A stretch of DNA of 64,000 nucleotides, from assembly GCA_910579465.1 (NCBI GenBank), contig CAJTUB010000006.1:148540-212539 (forward strand), read 5' to 3'. This document shows positions 42,649-51,325 of this stretch, piece after piece (the stretch's first letter is position 1; each line of letters opens with the position of its first letter). The DNA is from an uncultured Lachnospiraceae bacterium. GTDB taxonomy: Bacteria; Bacillota; Clostridia; Lachnospirales; Lachnospiraceae. A model generated the notes under the pieces. It was not told the DNA's origin and ran no database searches. It saw only the letters and a list, made by a program, of their open reading frames with translations. A program made the position numbers and the translations under genes.

Positions 42649-44415
42649 TTAATTCTGAATCTCAATCCGCAGTCCGGTGCCTGCCAGCCGGTACTGCTCC
42701 AGATATTCCTCTGCCAGAGCCTGATACCGCTTCCTGCAATACGGATTTTTTATCCTTTGCTTCGGAAAAATCGTTACGACCAGCATACCGTCTCTCCACT
42801 CTGCGGCTGCTTTTTCAATCAGAAGTCCCGGTATCTCCGCCGCCAGCTTCCCGCTGTCCTCCGCAGTCACCATCCTGTTCTGGCGTAAAAGCTCCTTCCC
42901 TGCCTCCTCAAACTGCCGGGAGGGCCGCATGCGCTCCCTTCCGCCTCTGCCCGGCAGACGGTTTGTGCAGGTAATGTGCGGAAACAGTTCCGGCCGTTCC
43001 CAATGTGTAATCCCGCCCACCGGCACATTGCCCTTTTTTCCTTCACAAAGCACCAGTGAGGTAATACACAGCCCGTCCTCTGCGGCAGCGGGGATTTCCC
43101 CATGTCTGCCGTCTCCTAAAACAATCGTGGTCTCCTCTTCCTTCCAGTGCCAGGCATTCTCATATCTGTGCTCCTCCGGCTCTGTCTGGCGGCAGGCGCG
43201 GTACAACGCCCTTCCTGCTTTTTCCTGCTTTATCATCAGCTGCACGGAAGAGCGGACAAGCGTTGTCCGCGGGAGTAAAAGCTCCTGTGCCGCAATTCCT
43301 GTGACGTCCCGCACAAAATCCTCCGGAGCGCTCCCGGCAACGCTGCACACAACCTTTACATGTCCCTCTCCTGAAAAAAATACAACTCTTTCCTTGTGCT
43401 CCGCTGTTATCGGCGGCTCTACGAACACCTCCGGGCTCTCTGAAATATCTTCCCAAAGCGCCCCGTCCGCCTCCTCCCCTTCTGCCTGTTCCGTCAATTC
43501 CTTCAGAATCCGGAGCCTTCCGGTTCTGGCAAGGTAGCTTTTCAGCTCACCCTTATGGCAGTCCCTTGTAAAAATAAACTCCTCCTCACGGCAGAGCGTA
43601 TTCTTCTGGACTGCCCTGACCTGGTTCAGACAGATTTTATACAGCACGGGCATAATGTCATAGGCGCCCTCCCTGATCCTGCACCTGATTTCATACCCCG
43701 CTTCGCCTGCAGCCATAGCGTGAGCCGTCTTAAGGCAGACGATACCGCTGAACAGCAAGCCTCTGCTCTCGTCCTTCACAACCTGCGCCTCGCGCCAGCC
43801 GCCCTCTGTCCTGTATTCCCATGCCAGCTTTGCCATAAAAAAGTCCGCTCCTGCCGCATTCCGTGCTTCCTTTTCATCTAACAGCACGAAAAAGCTGAAC
43901 TCCCTGCCGGGTAGTAAGGGCTCCTGCAGGGCAAAGGAAAACAGCTCCTCCCCGCCCTCCTGCAGCTCAAAACGGCTTTTCCGGAACAGCCGCATCGTAT
44001 CCATCCGGTTAATCCCGTCCGCCAGATAAAAGCCGGTCAGACAGTTTTTCGTAAGCCGCTGCTCCTCCTCTGTCTCAAATACCATCCGGTCGCTCAGAAG
44101 CTTCGTGCCTTCCGGTACGATGCAGTCCTCCTCCACGTTGTCAAAAAAAATCCAGGTCCGGGCAGCTTCCCCCTCATCCGGACAGATTCCTAAAAGCTTC
44201 AGGTACTTTCTGTAATGGCTCTCCTGTATCTGGTCTATGTAAAAGCTCTGCATATCGGAAAGAATTGCCCACATTTCCAACAGCATAATTCCGGGATCGG
44301 ACACCTCCGTATGTGTCCACCACGGCGCCTGAAGCCGGAGCCTCTCCATTGCCCTTTCGTAAATTTCTTCATAGCTGCTGTCATCTAACGATATCTCTTT
44401 TCCCTGTTCCGGCAT
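42649..44415 (-). CDS. eCIS baseplate protein, Pvc12/gp6-like (baseplate J)
   Basis: Start at ATG 44415 (AAAGGG upstream), not the longer frame; 588 aa. N-terminal WWTHTEVSDPGIMLLEMWAI (a D-P-G signature of baseplate J-like proteins), then FYIDQIQESHYRKYLKLLGI and VPEGTKLLSDRMVFET. The C-terminal part has VLGDGRHGEIP and TVFPKQR-like strands. Forms the baseplate wedge with the next upstream gene product, which ends 5 bp before. Confidence 0.88.
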   Translation of the reverse strand: MPEQGKEISLDDSSYEEIYERAMERLRLQAPWWTHTEVSDPGIMLLEMWAILSDMQSFYIDQIQESHYRKYLKLLGICPDEGEAARTWIFFDNVEEDCIVPEGTKLLSDRMVFETEEEQRLTKNCLTGFYLADGINRMDTMRLFRKSRFELQEGGEELFSFALQEPLLPGREFSFFVLLDEKEARNAAGADFFMAKLAWEYRTEGGWREAQVVKDESRGLLFSGIVCLKTAHAMAAGEAGYEIRCRIREGAYDIMPVLYKICLNQVRAVQKNTLCREEEFIFTRDCHKGELKSYLARTGRLRILKELTEQAEGEEADGALWEDISESPEVFVEPPITAEHKERVVFFSGEGHVKVVCSVAGSAPEDFVRDVTGIAAQELLLPRTTLVRSSVQLMIKQEKAGRALYRACRQTEPEEHRYENAWHWKEEETTIVLGDGRHGEIPAAAEDGLCITSLVLCEGKKGNVPVGGITHWERPELFPHITCTNRLPGRGGRERMRPSRQFEEAGKELLRQNRMVTAEDSGKLAAEIPGLLIEKAAAEWRDGMLVVTIFPKQRIKNPYCRKRYQALAEEYLEQYRLAGTGLRIEIQN

Positions 44416-44420
44416 GCCGC

Positions 44421-46484
44421 TTACCCTTTCTTCCTTTCTTCCGTCTCCCGCAGACGGCAGCTGATACGACAATCCCGCAGCCAGAGCGCACCCTGTCCTG
44501 ATACCACCGTTTCCAGCCATTCTTTGATTTCCGGGAGCTTTTCCTGTACTTCTTTTACCGGCACCTCCGGCAGCCGGGAGGTCTCCTTCTCATCCCAAAG
44601 CGCAAGCTCTATGCTAAGCAGCTTCTCCTTCTGCCGGAAGATACAGGAGTCTACCTTGAGAAACGGATATCTCTCCTGCAGCATAAGCTCCATATCCATA
44701 GGCGTCAGCATTCTCCCGAAATGCATAAAGTAATGCTCTGCTGCCTCCCTTTTCTGCCGGATGGGTACTCCTGCCCCGTCATAACGGACCTCCGACGGGC
44801 ATACGGCATCTAAAATTCCCATATCCCGCGGCTCCGCGTAAACTTCCGTTCCCGCATCGATTTGCAGCTCTTCCTCCTCGTCCCCTTCCTCCGAAGCCTG
44901 CCGGATTGGAACGTAATTTGCTGCCAGACAGGACAGCTCCTTTGCTTCCCTCTCTGTCCATTCCACCCAGAACGCCTCCTTTCCAAAGAGAACCCTCTCC
45001 CCTTTTATCTGTCTGCTTTCAAAGGAACAGACCCCTTCTCCCGTATACCAGCAGTTCTCCGGAGTGATATTGCCCGTAAAGCCAAGATACATCCTTTCCT
45101 CCCTTGCCCTTGCACGGTCGGGAAGCAGCTCCCCCACGGAAGCCATCCGGCGTTCTCCTGCCGAAAACCGGATGTCCTCCAATACGGGAACCGTCTTGCG
45201 GTAATAGGCGGCATAGGCATTGCTTACACGGCTTAACCGCAGACGGAGATAGAAATGCTCTTCGCCCTCTACCATACAGGGCTCCATATCCGCAGGACGC
45301 ATCCAGCGGTACGTCCTCTCTCCTGCCTCCTCTGTCCCGCAGAACGTCTGCCACTCCTCGCTTCCCGGCAGGATACGCCACAGCGTTCCGTTAAAATATT
45401 CCCATTTCGTTTCCTCCGGCTTCCACTCCTGTACCGTCTCCATTACCTGCAGCCACGGATACTTTTTATACAGCTTTTTGTATTCCTCCGGCGGCGGCTC
45501 CGGAAGCCGTTCTTCCTTTAAGAAGCTCTCCCGGAAGCGGAGTACAAGCTCGTTTTCTCCTCCTGCCATAATCCTGTCACACGAAAGGTAGCAGCAGGAT
45601 GCCTCCTCCGGTGAGCTGCCGAACGGAAGCAGCCTTTCCCCGCTGCCCGCGCAATCATCCGTCAGGCAAACGTCTGCTTCTGCTTCCCCAGGCTCTTCTG
45701 TCAGGAAAAGACCTCCATACAAGGCTTCCAGCCATTCCTCCGGCAGCTCCTCCTCGGCAGAAAGCTCCAGTTTGATTTCGTACGGCTCCCCTTTCAGGTT
45801 CGCCGCAAATTCCGGCGTCTGTCCCTTTAGAAAAAAGCCATCTTCCGTCTGCTGCCATTCCAGAGGAACCACGGTTTCCCCGTCACTTACCGTCCAGCTT
45901 CCGGGAAGCGCCACAGCCGTGGGAACCGCTCCTCCGAAATCTGCCTGAAAGCAGACCTCCTTCCGCCCGTCGCACAGTCCCGGAAAGCGCCACAAAAAGA
46001 CCGGATGGGCAAGCTCCTTGCCGACTGCCTGAAACAGAGGCACCGGCGCCTGCTCCCCTTCTTCCGCTTCATAGGAGAGCCACGCGTACAGCCCGCGGCA
46101 ATAAACCGCATACCGGAGCCTTGCCGATGTAAGCTTTAGGGAACAGACCGTCCGGAAGCGGAGCGGCACTCCTTCCTCCCGGAACATAGACACCAGCGTT
46201 CCCTCCTCCATCCATTTTCCATCCTCTTCTTTGGATGCCGTTACAAGCAGAGCACCTTTTCGTCTGCCAGAGACCTCTCCGGGCTCCGGTACAGCCTTTA
46301 AAAACATCTGCTCCTGCTTTTCCCAGACTCTCCCGAGGCGCTCCTGGTTTCTTTTTATCATCTCCATAAAAATGTCCGTAAGCACACTGCCTGCTTCCTC
46401 GCTTTCAGGCATGTATTCCCAGCCTGTTTCATAGGCAAGCGCCAGCTTCTTTATCTTTGTTCTCCAGTATACGTCTTCTATCAC
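44421..46484 (-). CDS. eCIS baseplate protein, Pvc11-like (baseplate J)
   Basis: 687 aa from GTG 46484 (AGGAGGAG upstream). N-terminal wedge motif similar to the following gene (LALAYETGWEYMPESEEAGS, VLTDIFMEMIKRNQERLG). Middle beta-rich region; C-terminal gp6-like segment (VDSCIFRQKEKLLSIELALW). Two large wedge proteins in a row, Pvc11-type then Pvc12-type, are the usual eCIS order. Together with gp25 it forms the wedge that triggers sheath contraction. Confidence 0.85.
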   Translation of the reverse strand: MIEDVYWRTKIKKLALAYETGWEYMPESEEAGSVLTDIFMEMIKRNQERLGRVWEKQEQMFLKAVPEPGEVSGRRKGALLVTASKEEDGKWMEEGTLVSMFREEGVPLRFRTVCSLKLTSARLRYAVYCRGLYAWLSYEAEEGEQAPVPLFQAVGKELAHPVFLWRFPGLCDGRKEVCFQADFGGAVPTAVALPGSWTVSDGETVVPLEWQQTEDGFFLKGQTPEFAANLKGEPYEIKLELSAEEELPEEWLEALYGGLFLTEEPGEAEADVCLTDDCAGSGERLLPFGSSPEEASCCYLSCDRIMAGGENELVLRFRESFLKEERLPEPPPEEYKKLYKKYPWLQVMETVQEWKPEETKWEYFNGTLWRILPGSEEWQTFCGTEEAGERTYRWMRPADMEPCMVEGEEHFYLRLRLSRVSNAYAAYYRKTVPVLEDIRFSAGERRMASVGELLPDRARAREERMYLGFTGNITPENCWYTGEGVCSFESRQIKGERVLFGKEAFWVEWTEREAKELSCLAANYVPIRQASEEGDEEEELQIDAGTEVYAEPRDMGILDAVCPSEVRYDGAGVPIRQKREAAEHYFMHFGRMLTPMDMELMLQERYPFLKVDSCIFRQKEKLLSIELALWDEKETSRLPEVPVKEVQEKLPEIKEWLETVVSGQGALWLRDCRISCRLRETEERKKG

Positions 46485-46493
46485 AAGCTCCTC

Positions 46494-46859
46494 CTACAGC
46501 GTGACCTCTGCCCGGTCCTCTTCCTCCCTGCCCGCGATGCGGTAGGTAACAATAATGTGAAGCCCTCCCTGTCCTTCCGGCGCCATCTGCGCCTCTACCC
46601 GGATATCCTCAATGCGCTTCTCCCACATCTGCAGGGCATGGCGTACCTCGCGGCAAATCATTTCCTTTGTCTGGCTGTCCATAGTTTCAAATAGAAACTG
46701 GTGAAGCTTCGTGCCGAACTCCGGATGAGCCCTTCGCTCGCCCGGCTCGGTCAGCAGAATAATTTTCACGGACTGCCTGATATTTTCATCCTCCCTGCTC
46801 GTTTCCACCTTTCCATTCTCCTTCGATATCCCGAAAGGAAACCTCCATCCCTCTGCCAT
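46494..46859 (-). CDS. eCIS baseplate wedge protein, gp25/GPW family
   Basis: 121 aa. Typical gp25 (LysF-like) layout: WRFPFGISKENGKVET, SVKIILLTEPGERRAHPEFG with the conserved E-x2-GERx2-PxFG core, and IVTYRIAGR at the end. Equivalent to Afp9/Pvc9 and T4 gp25, the sheath initiator in the baseplate. RBS GAGAGGAG. Confidence 0.93.
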   Translation of the reverse strand: MAEGWRFPFGISKENGKVETSREDENIRQSVKIILLTEPGERRAHPEFGTKLHQFLFETMDSQTKEMICREVRHALQMWEKRIEDIRVEAQMAPEGQGGLHIIVTYRIAGREEEDRAEVTL

Positions 46860-46874
46860 CTTCGCCTGCTCCTC

Positions 46875-47672
46875 TCAGTTTAAATGAATCATGGCTCCGG
46901 ACAGCTTTAAGGTGCCCTTGCTGTCCACCTTGACCTGCCCCTTTCCGGTAACGGAGACGCCTGTTTTACCTTCCAGTGCCAGCTCCTGCCCATGAACCTT
47001 TACCTTGCTTTTTCCGTGAATCTCTACGGTTTTTGCTTCTACCGTCAGCTTCTCGCATTGCAGCACGATTGTACCGTCCTTTTTCAGCTCCAGACTGCTT
47101 TTTCCGCATTCCAGCCGGAGTGAGGACTGTGATGTTACCTGGACGCTTTTATTCTTCTTGTCCAGCGTCATATAATTCTTCTGTTCCCTGTCCCCGAACG
47201 AAAGCTGCTGCTTCTCCTCATTTAACTTCCATTCCATATGTTCGGAGCCGGAAACCTCTATGTTCTCTTTTCCCTTGTCTCCGGAAAATACAACACCGCT
47301 CCCGTTTTTTGCCCGGAATGCCTTTTTCACTGCTTCCTTCTGGCACATCTCTTTTACAAACTGACTGCTCTCCGGGAAACGGCAGCCCGTAACGACCGGA
47401 TGCCGGAAGTCCCCTCCCGGAAAGGCAAGCCGCACAATATCCCCCTCTTCCGGCAGCACGAAGGCTCCGTAATCGTCGCCTCCATAGCCGGTAAGCACAG
47501 GGACATTATCAAACGTGTCCATCTTGTCCTTCAGCACCTTTACCTTTACTCTCACATTTCCCGCTTCCGTGCGGTCCGAGGCGGCCAATACCGTCCCCCA
47601 CATATCACAGACCGTGCGGCGGCTCTCCTGTCTGCCGGAAAATGTCCCGTAACCCGGATAATCCGAAATCAT
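46875..47672 (-). CDS. eCIS spike protein, C-terminal half (baseplate V/gp5-like)
   Basis: 265 aa, RBS AGAAGGAGG. OB-fold typical of gp5/VgrG at 20-110 (VRVKVKVLKDKMDTFDNVPV, VLPEEGDIVRLAFPGGDF). After it a repetitive beta-helix needle with ~8-residue periodicity (SVQVTSQSSLRLECGKSSLE, VEIHGKSKVKVHG). In PVC this is joined to the gp27-like half in one VgrG-like gene; here it is separate. Trimeric spike below the hub. Confidence 0.88.
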   Translation of the reverse strand: MISDYPGYGTFSGRQESRRTVCDMWGTVLAASDRTEAGNVRVKVKVLKDKMDTFDNVPVLTGYGGDDYGAFVLPEEGDIVRLAFPGGDFRHPVVTGCRFPESSQFVKEMCQKEAVKKAFRAKNGSGVVFSGDKGKENIEVSGSEHMEWKLNEEKQQLSFGDREQKNYMTLDKKNKSVQVTSQSSLRLECGKSSLELKKDGTIVLQCEKLTVEAKTVEIHGKSKVKVHGQELALEGKTGVSVTGKGQVKVDSKGTLKLSGAMIHLN

Positions 47673-47703
47673 GCGTCTCCCTCCTTCTGTTCCACGCCGC
47701 AGC

Positions 47704-48786
47704 CTATAACCGCGCGCCCCTTATGGCGGTCCTGTATCCTCTCTCATCCAGCAGATGACGCGCTTCCTCCACATAAATCCTGCCTGACAGGCTTGTCACA
47801 CTCCCGTCGGTAATCTCTGCACAAATTCCCGGCTGCAGCTCCGGTATGCCGGCTGTTACTGCCCTCATATAACTGCCCTTTGCCGCTGCCCGCTTCATCT
47901 GCGCCCCGGCAAGCTTCCCTGCCTGCTCCTCCGTCTCCAGCTCCATATCCAAAAGAGTCAGCGTGCAGCCCGAAAGCGCCTGCTTCATCTTTCCACCGAA
48001 GGGGCCGGAGACACCGGGCCATTCCGCCGTACCCAGGACCTTTTCATCCCTTCTGTTATATCCGCATACCTGTATGCTGCCGGTCTGTTCTGCCATTGTA
48101 ACGACTCCCCGTACCTCCAGAAGCCCGTACTCCCCGGTCAGCTCCACGGTCTGCGCCCCCGCCTTTTGCGCCCGCTGGAACACCGTCTTCCCCCTGCCGC
48201 AGAAAAATTCATAATTCAGACGTGCCGCCAGATTGCACAGCCACTCGTAATGCGTTTCCCCTTTTATGATGTGCTCCGGAGCCGGTTCCTTTGGCAGAGC
48301 ATCCACCGTTTTTTCCTCTATCCATGCTCCATAGCATTCCGTTCCTAAAATATCATTTAACATCTGCTGCGTATTTCCATTCCCGGACGTCCGGAAAATA
48401 CTGTTCTTTTTCATCATTCCCTTCACATCCAGACAAACCAACGTATATTCCACAAAATCCTGCAGAACATCCACCGCCTCCACCTCGTGCAGATACCCCA
48501 GGAAAATCCGGGAAACGGTGTCGCCATAGCCTGCCTGTACCTCCATTTTCTGCCCTACCTTCCAATACTTCTCCGCTTCGGCAAAATCCCGCTTGGAACG
48601 CTTTCCTGCCCGGAAGAGCAGCACCGCCATATCCGGTTCCATTCCTACGGAAGAAATGATTTCGGTTCTTTCCAGATAAACGCCGTCTCCGGTCAGAATC
48701 TCTTTTCCATCGGCAAGCACCTTGACGCAGGGCGCCTGAAAATTATCATATTTCTCCGCCAGACTTTTTCCGCTTATCTTTCCCAC
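47704..48786 (-). CDS. eCIS spike/hub protein, N-terminal half (gp27/late control D-like)
   Basis: 360 aa from GTG 48786 (AAAGGAG upstream). Phage late-control-D-like architecture: PCVKVLADGKEILTG, KYWKVGQKMEVQAGYGD, FVEYTLVCLDVKGMMKK, IIKGETHYEWLCNLAARLNY, TELTGEYGLLEVRGVVT-type strands. Corresponds to the N-terminal half of Afp8/Pvc8 and T4 gp27. Caps the tube end and holds the spike encoded by the next gene. Confidence 0.85.
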   Translation of the reverse strand: MGKISGKSLAEKYDNFQAPCVKVLADGKEILTGDGVYLERTEIISSVGMEPDMAVLLFRAGKRSKRDFAEAEKYWKVGQKMEVQAGYGDTVSRIFLGYLHEVEAVDVLQDFVEYTLVCLDVKGMMKKNSIFRTSGNGNTQQMLNDILGTECYGAWIEEKTVDALPKEPAPEHIIKGETHYEWLCNLAARLNYEFFCGRGKTVFQRAQKAGAQTVELTGEYGLLEVRGVVTMAEQTGSIQVCGYNRRDEKVLGTAEWPGVSGPFGGKMKQALSGCTLTLLDMELETEEQAGKLAGAQMKRAAAKGSYMRAVTAGIPELQPGICAEITDGSVTSLSGRIYVEEARHLLDERGYRTAIRGARL

Positions 48787-48818
48787 GTCATTCTCCTTTC
48801 CGTCTCCTTCCGTGTGTC

Positions 48819-49511
48819 TCAGAGCCTCGGGTTCGGACCGCCCTGATAATAGTTCCGCCAGTTGCAGGGTTCCATATCCGGTGCAAAGCCTTTACTGCCT
48901 GCCGCATTCTTATCCTTTGTGCCGCTTCCTGCCGTCCCGCCTGCCGTGCCAGTTTCCTCCCCCACATAAAACCCCTCGATGGAAATGTCCGCCTGCGCCC
49001 GGACCGGCTTCCCGTCCGGGGCAAACATTGTGTACTTTACACTCATCTGCTTCAGGATTCCTGCCACTGCAATAGAACCCCAGAAAAAATAAATCTGCTG
49101 TGCCTTATTTGTCTTTGCCGCAGCCTTCCCTGTCTTTTCCGTCGTATTAGTATAGGGATACAGCTTGCGGATTTCCTCCCTCACATCCTCATAGCTCTTT
49201 TGATACAAATCGTTCAGCGTATTAAAAAAAAGGCTTACACTAAGTGTCGTCAGGCTCTTCTCACGCCAAAGCGAAGATTTCTCCACGGGATACTGAAACC
49301 CCGCATGATGCCCGCGTTTCATCTGGTTCTGCCTTATTCTTCCGTTCATTTGAAATACATCCGATACCCCGACTGCTTCCTCAATCGATATCTCTGCCGG
49401 GTTGAAAGGTACATAAAACCTGCCCTTTAAGTCCATATGTCCGTTGACATACGGACCGATACATGCCTTCTGATATTCTGCCAGACCTCTCACCTGCCTT
49501 TCCTGAGCCAT
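48819..49511 (-). CDS. eCIS tube-end/hub adaptor (Pvc7/CIS_tube-like)
   Basis: 230 aa. The FNPAEISIEEAVGVSDVF stretch, SVSLFFNTLND and VKYTMFAPDGKPVRAQADIS are typical of the CIS tube-hub adaptor (Afp7/Pvc7). Those proteins often end with a LysM domain; here the C-terminus is instead a Gly/Thr-rich tail (GGTAGSGTKDKNAAG) and NWRNYYQGGPNPRL. The latter resembles the recurrent DNPR ending of these adaptors. Start overlaps the upstream gene by 22 bp. Confidence 0.8.
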   Translation of the reverse strand: MAQERQVRGLAEYQKACIGPYVNGHMDLKGRFYVPFNPAEISIEEAVGVSDVFQMNGRIRQNQMKRGHHAGFQYPVEKSSLWREKSLTTLSVSLFFNTLNDLYQKSYEDVREEIRKLYPYTNTTEKTGKAAAKTNKAQQIYFFWGSIAVAGILKQMSVKYTMFAPDGKPVRAQADISIEGFYVGEETGTAGGTAGSGTKDKNAAGSKGFAPDMEPCNWRNYYQGGPNPRL

Positions 49512-49834
49512 TCCAGGCGGATACGCTCCTCGAGCTGCTCATAGACCTGCCCGGAAACTGCAGGCAAAAGCACCCGCTCAAAGCTGCCCTGCCCGAACAG
49601 CTGCTCCATCTGCCTTACTGCAAACGACGGGCGGGACTTGTAATAGTCCTGCTGTTCCTTCAGCTGCTTCTTTACTTCCTGTTTTACAAGGGACGCCAGC
49701 AGACTGTTTATTTTCTCTTTTTCCCTGCCGCCCTCCGGCCGCCCGCCTGACATCCTTCCATTCTTGAAAAAGGCATATTCCATTGGTACGCGCGGCGCCG
49801 GGGTTACGCCCTTTACCTGTGTTTTCATCCGCAT
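49490..49834 (-). CDS. Small eCIS-associated protein, function unknown
   Basis: 114 aa; ATG 49834, with ATG 49828 equally possible. Basic N-terminus, then a Lys/Glu-rich probable helix (LLASLVKQEVKKQLKEQQDYY) and a C-terminal EERIRLEWLRKGR. No family recognised. Position between the second tube protein and the hub adaptor is where many eCIS loci carry a short unassigned gene; it may assist assembly. Confidence 0.65.
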   Translation of the reverse strand: MRMKTQVKGVTPAPRVPMEYAFFKNGRMSGGRPEGGREKEKINSLLASLVKQEVKKQLKEQQDYYKSRPSFAVRQMEQLFGQGSFERVLLPAVSGQVYEQLEERIRLEWLRKGR

Positions 49835-49863
49835 CCCTGCTTTCTTCCGGCTCTTTTCTCTTA

Positions 49864-50298
49864 CTATACCTTTCCTATGGTAAAATTCTCATAGCTTACC
49901 TCAAAGCGGTCCGTCAGAATACTGTTCTGCTCCGCACTCAGCTCTCCCACCTCCCACGTCCTGAGAATCAGTCCCGTAAACAGATAGCTTTTCAGCGGGT
50001 TTCCGACATGGTCCATGACAATCAGATTTAGCGGTCCCTCCAGCTTGTCCCCGATAAAACAGAACGGATGCTCTATTCCCTTACAGGTTCCCTTCTCCAG
50101 ACGCAGAATCCTTTCCTTGCTGCAAAACTTTGGGAAAATATGTATGCTGGTATTCAGACCGCCCTCATGGTAGGTTTCCGTTTCCACTTCCCGGCTGATT
50201 CCCGAAACCTTTTGAAAGCCCATAACAATATCATTTAAAAAAACAGTAAAACGATAACCGGGTATAGGCTCTATTTTGGGTAATGACGACTGTGACAT
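49864..50298 (-). CDS. eCIS tail tube protein 2 (gp19-like)
   Basis: 144 aa. Tube signature: PGYRFTVFLNDIVMGFQKVS, GISREVETETYHEGG, HPFCFIGDKLEGPLNLIVMD, and ending EVSYENFTIGKV. Homologue of Afp5/Pvc5; differs from the first tube protein (50880-51311) and would form a distinct ring at the hub end of the tube. Confidence 0.88.
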   Translation of the reverse strand: MSQSSLPKIEPIPGYRFTVFLNDIVMGFQKVSGISREVETETYHEGGLNTSIHIFPKFCSKERILRLEKGTCKGIEHPFCFIGDKLEGPLNLIVMDHVGNPLKSYLFTGLILRTWEVGELSAEQNSILTDRFEVSYENFTIGKV

Positions 50299-50322
50299 GA
50301 CTTACTCCTCCTGCATGCTCCG

Positions 50323-50499
50323 TCAAGGGGAAAACAAGCTTTTCTCCCCGTTGACCTTTCTGTTAATTCGGTTGATTTCATCACAATACCTTCTTCTGGA
50401 CAGACAGGGCAGTTTAAGCACCTGCTCTTCTGTCCAGTGAAAATAATATCCGATAAAAGAGATTTCCTGAAACAGTTCCTCCCGGCCGGTGACCGTCAT
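50323..50499 (-). CDS. DUF6760-like small eCIS protein
   Basis: 58 aa from ATG 50499, which overlaps the upstream stop in an ATGA, so the start is clear. ISFIGYYFHWTEEQVLKLPC and RRRYCDEINRINRKVNG resemble the DUF6760 proteins common in eCIS loci (short domain with FHW...L...RR). Likely a small assembly factor; two Cys residues might bind a metal with those of the preceding protein (inference). Confidence 0.75.
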   Translation of the reverse strand: MTVTGREELFQEISFIGYYFHWTEEQVLKLPCLSRRRYCDEINRINRKVNGEKSLFSP

Positions 50500-50864
50500 T
50501 CCCCCAAAGCAAAATTTAAGGTATCGGTAAAGTCCTTTCCGCAATGAGGGCACTGTACCTGAATCACAGCCTCCTCCGCCGTATTAATGGTTTCATACAT
50601 ATTCTGCAGAAAGGCGAAATCTGCGGTAAAAAGCCCTCCGATTACCTCAGGGGTAATACATGCGACGCCCTCCAGACGTACTACGACCCGGGAGAGCAGC
50701 ATAACCGGCAGCAAATCGGCGTTTCCCCTTGCCCTGGAGGCTCTTTCTGCTTCAATTTCATCTAACGCCGTGGCAAGCCGCATCACGCCTTTGCGGTGAA
50801 GATTTCCCTCCGCATCCGCATAGCCCTTCGGAAGCGTGAACTCGTGCTCTGTCTGCAAAAACAT
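50496..50864 (-). CDS. Zinc-finger tail assembly protein of the eCIS
   Basis: 122 aa, RBS AAGGAGG. HEFTLPKGYADAEGNLHRKG and RLATALDEIEAERASRARGN resemble the T4-like tail assembly proteins between tube genes in CIS loci. A C-terminal CPHCGKDF zinc knuckle is present. Tail-assembly helper is the likely role; it is coupled to the DUF6760-like gene. Confidence 0.75.
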   Translation of the reverse strand: MFLQTEHEFTLPKGYADAEGNLHRKGVMRLATALDEIEAERASRARGNADLLPVMLLSRVVVRLEGVACITPEVIGGLFTADFAFLQNMYETINTAEEAVIQVQCPHCGKDFTDTLNFALGE

Positions 50865-50879
50865 ACTGCCGCCTCCTTA

Positions 50880-51311
50880 CTACTTATCCCGTGTCACACC
50901 CTCATGGGCGAGCTCTAACGTCTCTACTGCCACCTCGTTGCTGGTTGCGTTGAAGTCCGGCGCCGTATACTTTGTCGGCCATGCGGAGGTTACGGTCCAT
51001 TTTGCAATTTCCGCATGCTTATCATCCTGAAGGCTGATTACCACGGTCTTCCGGTTAATCGTGCCGCCCTCTACCTCCTTCATCCACTTATACAAATCCG
51101 TGGAGCTCGTCATGCCCCATTTTAACGTAATATTTCCATACTTTATCAAACCCGGCTGCTTTCCGACCGTATTGACGGAAAAATTGCCCTCCCGGTACTC
51201 AATCGGGTCCGACGAGATATCCGGCGCGCTGACCTCGGAAAATCCACCGACTGCCTTGCCGTCAATGGTAACATTGTAATTGTACTTTTTAAACGGATAT
51301 ACCATTGCCAT
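50880..51311 (-). CDS. eCIS tail tube protein 1 (gp19-like)
   Basis: 143 aa, RBS AAGGAGG. Classic inner tube protein: YPFKKYNYNVTIDGKAVGGF, SEVSAPDISSDPIEYREGN, NITLKWGMTSSTDLYKWMKE, ending in AVETLELAHEGVTRDK. Stacks as hexamers to make the inner tube that is pushed out with its cargo. Lies 14 bp after the sheath gene. Confidence 0.93.
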   Translation of the reverse strand: MAMVYPFKKYNYNVTIDGKAVGGFSEVSAPDISSDPIEYREGNFSVNTVGKQPGLIKYGNITLKWGMTSSTDLYKWMKEVEGGTINRKTVVISLQDDKHAEIAKWTVTSAWPTKYTAPDFNATSNEVAVETLELAHEGVTRDK

Positions 51312-51325
51312 CTATGAATCCCTCC

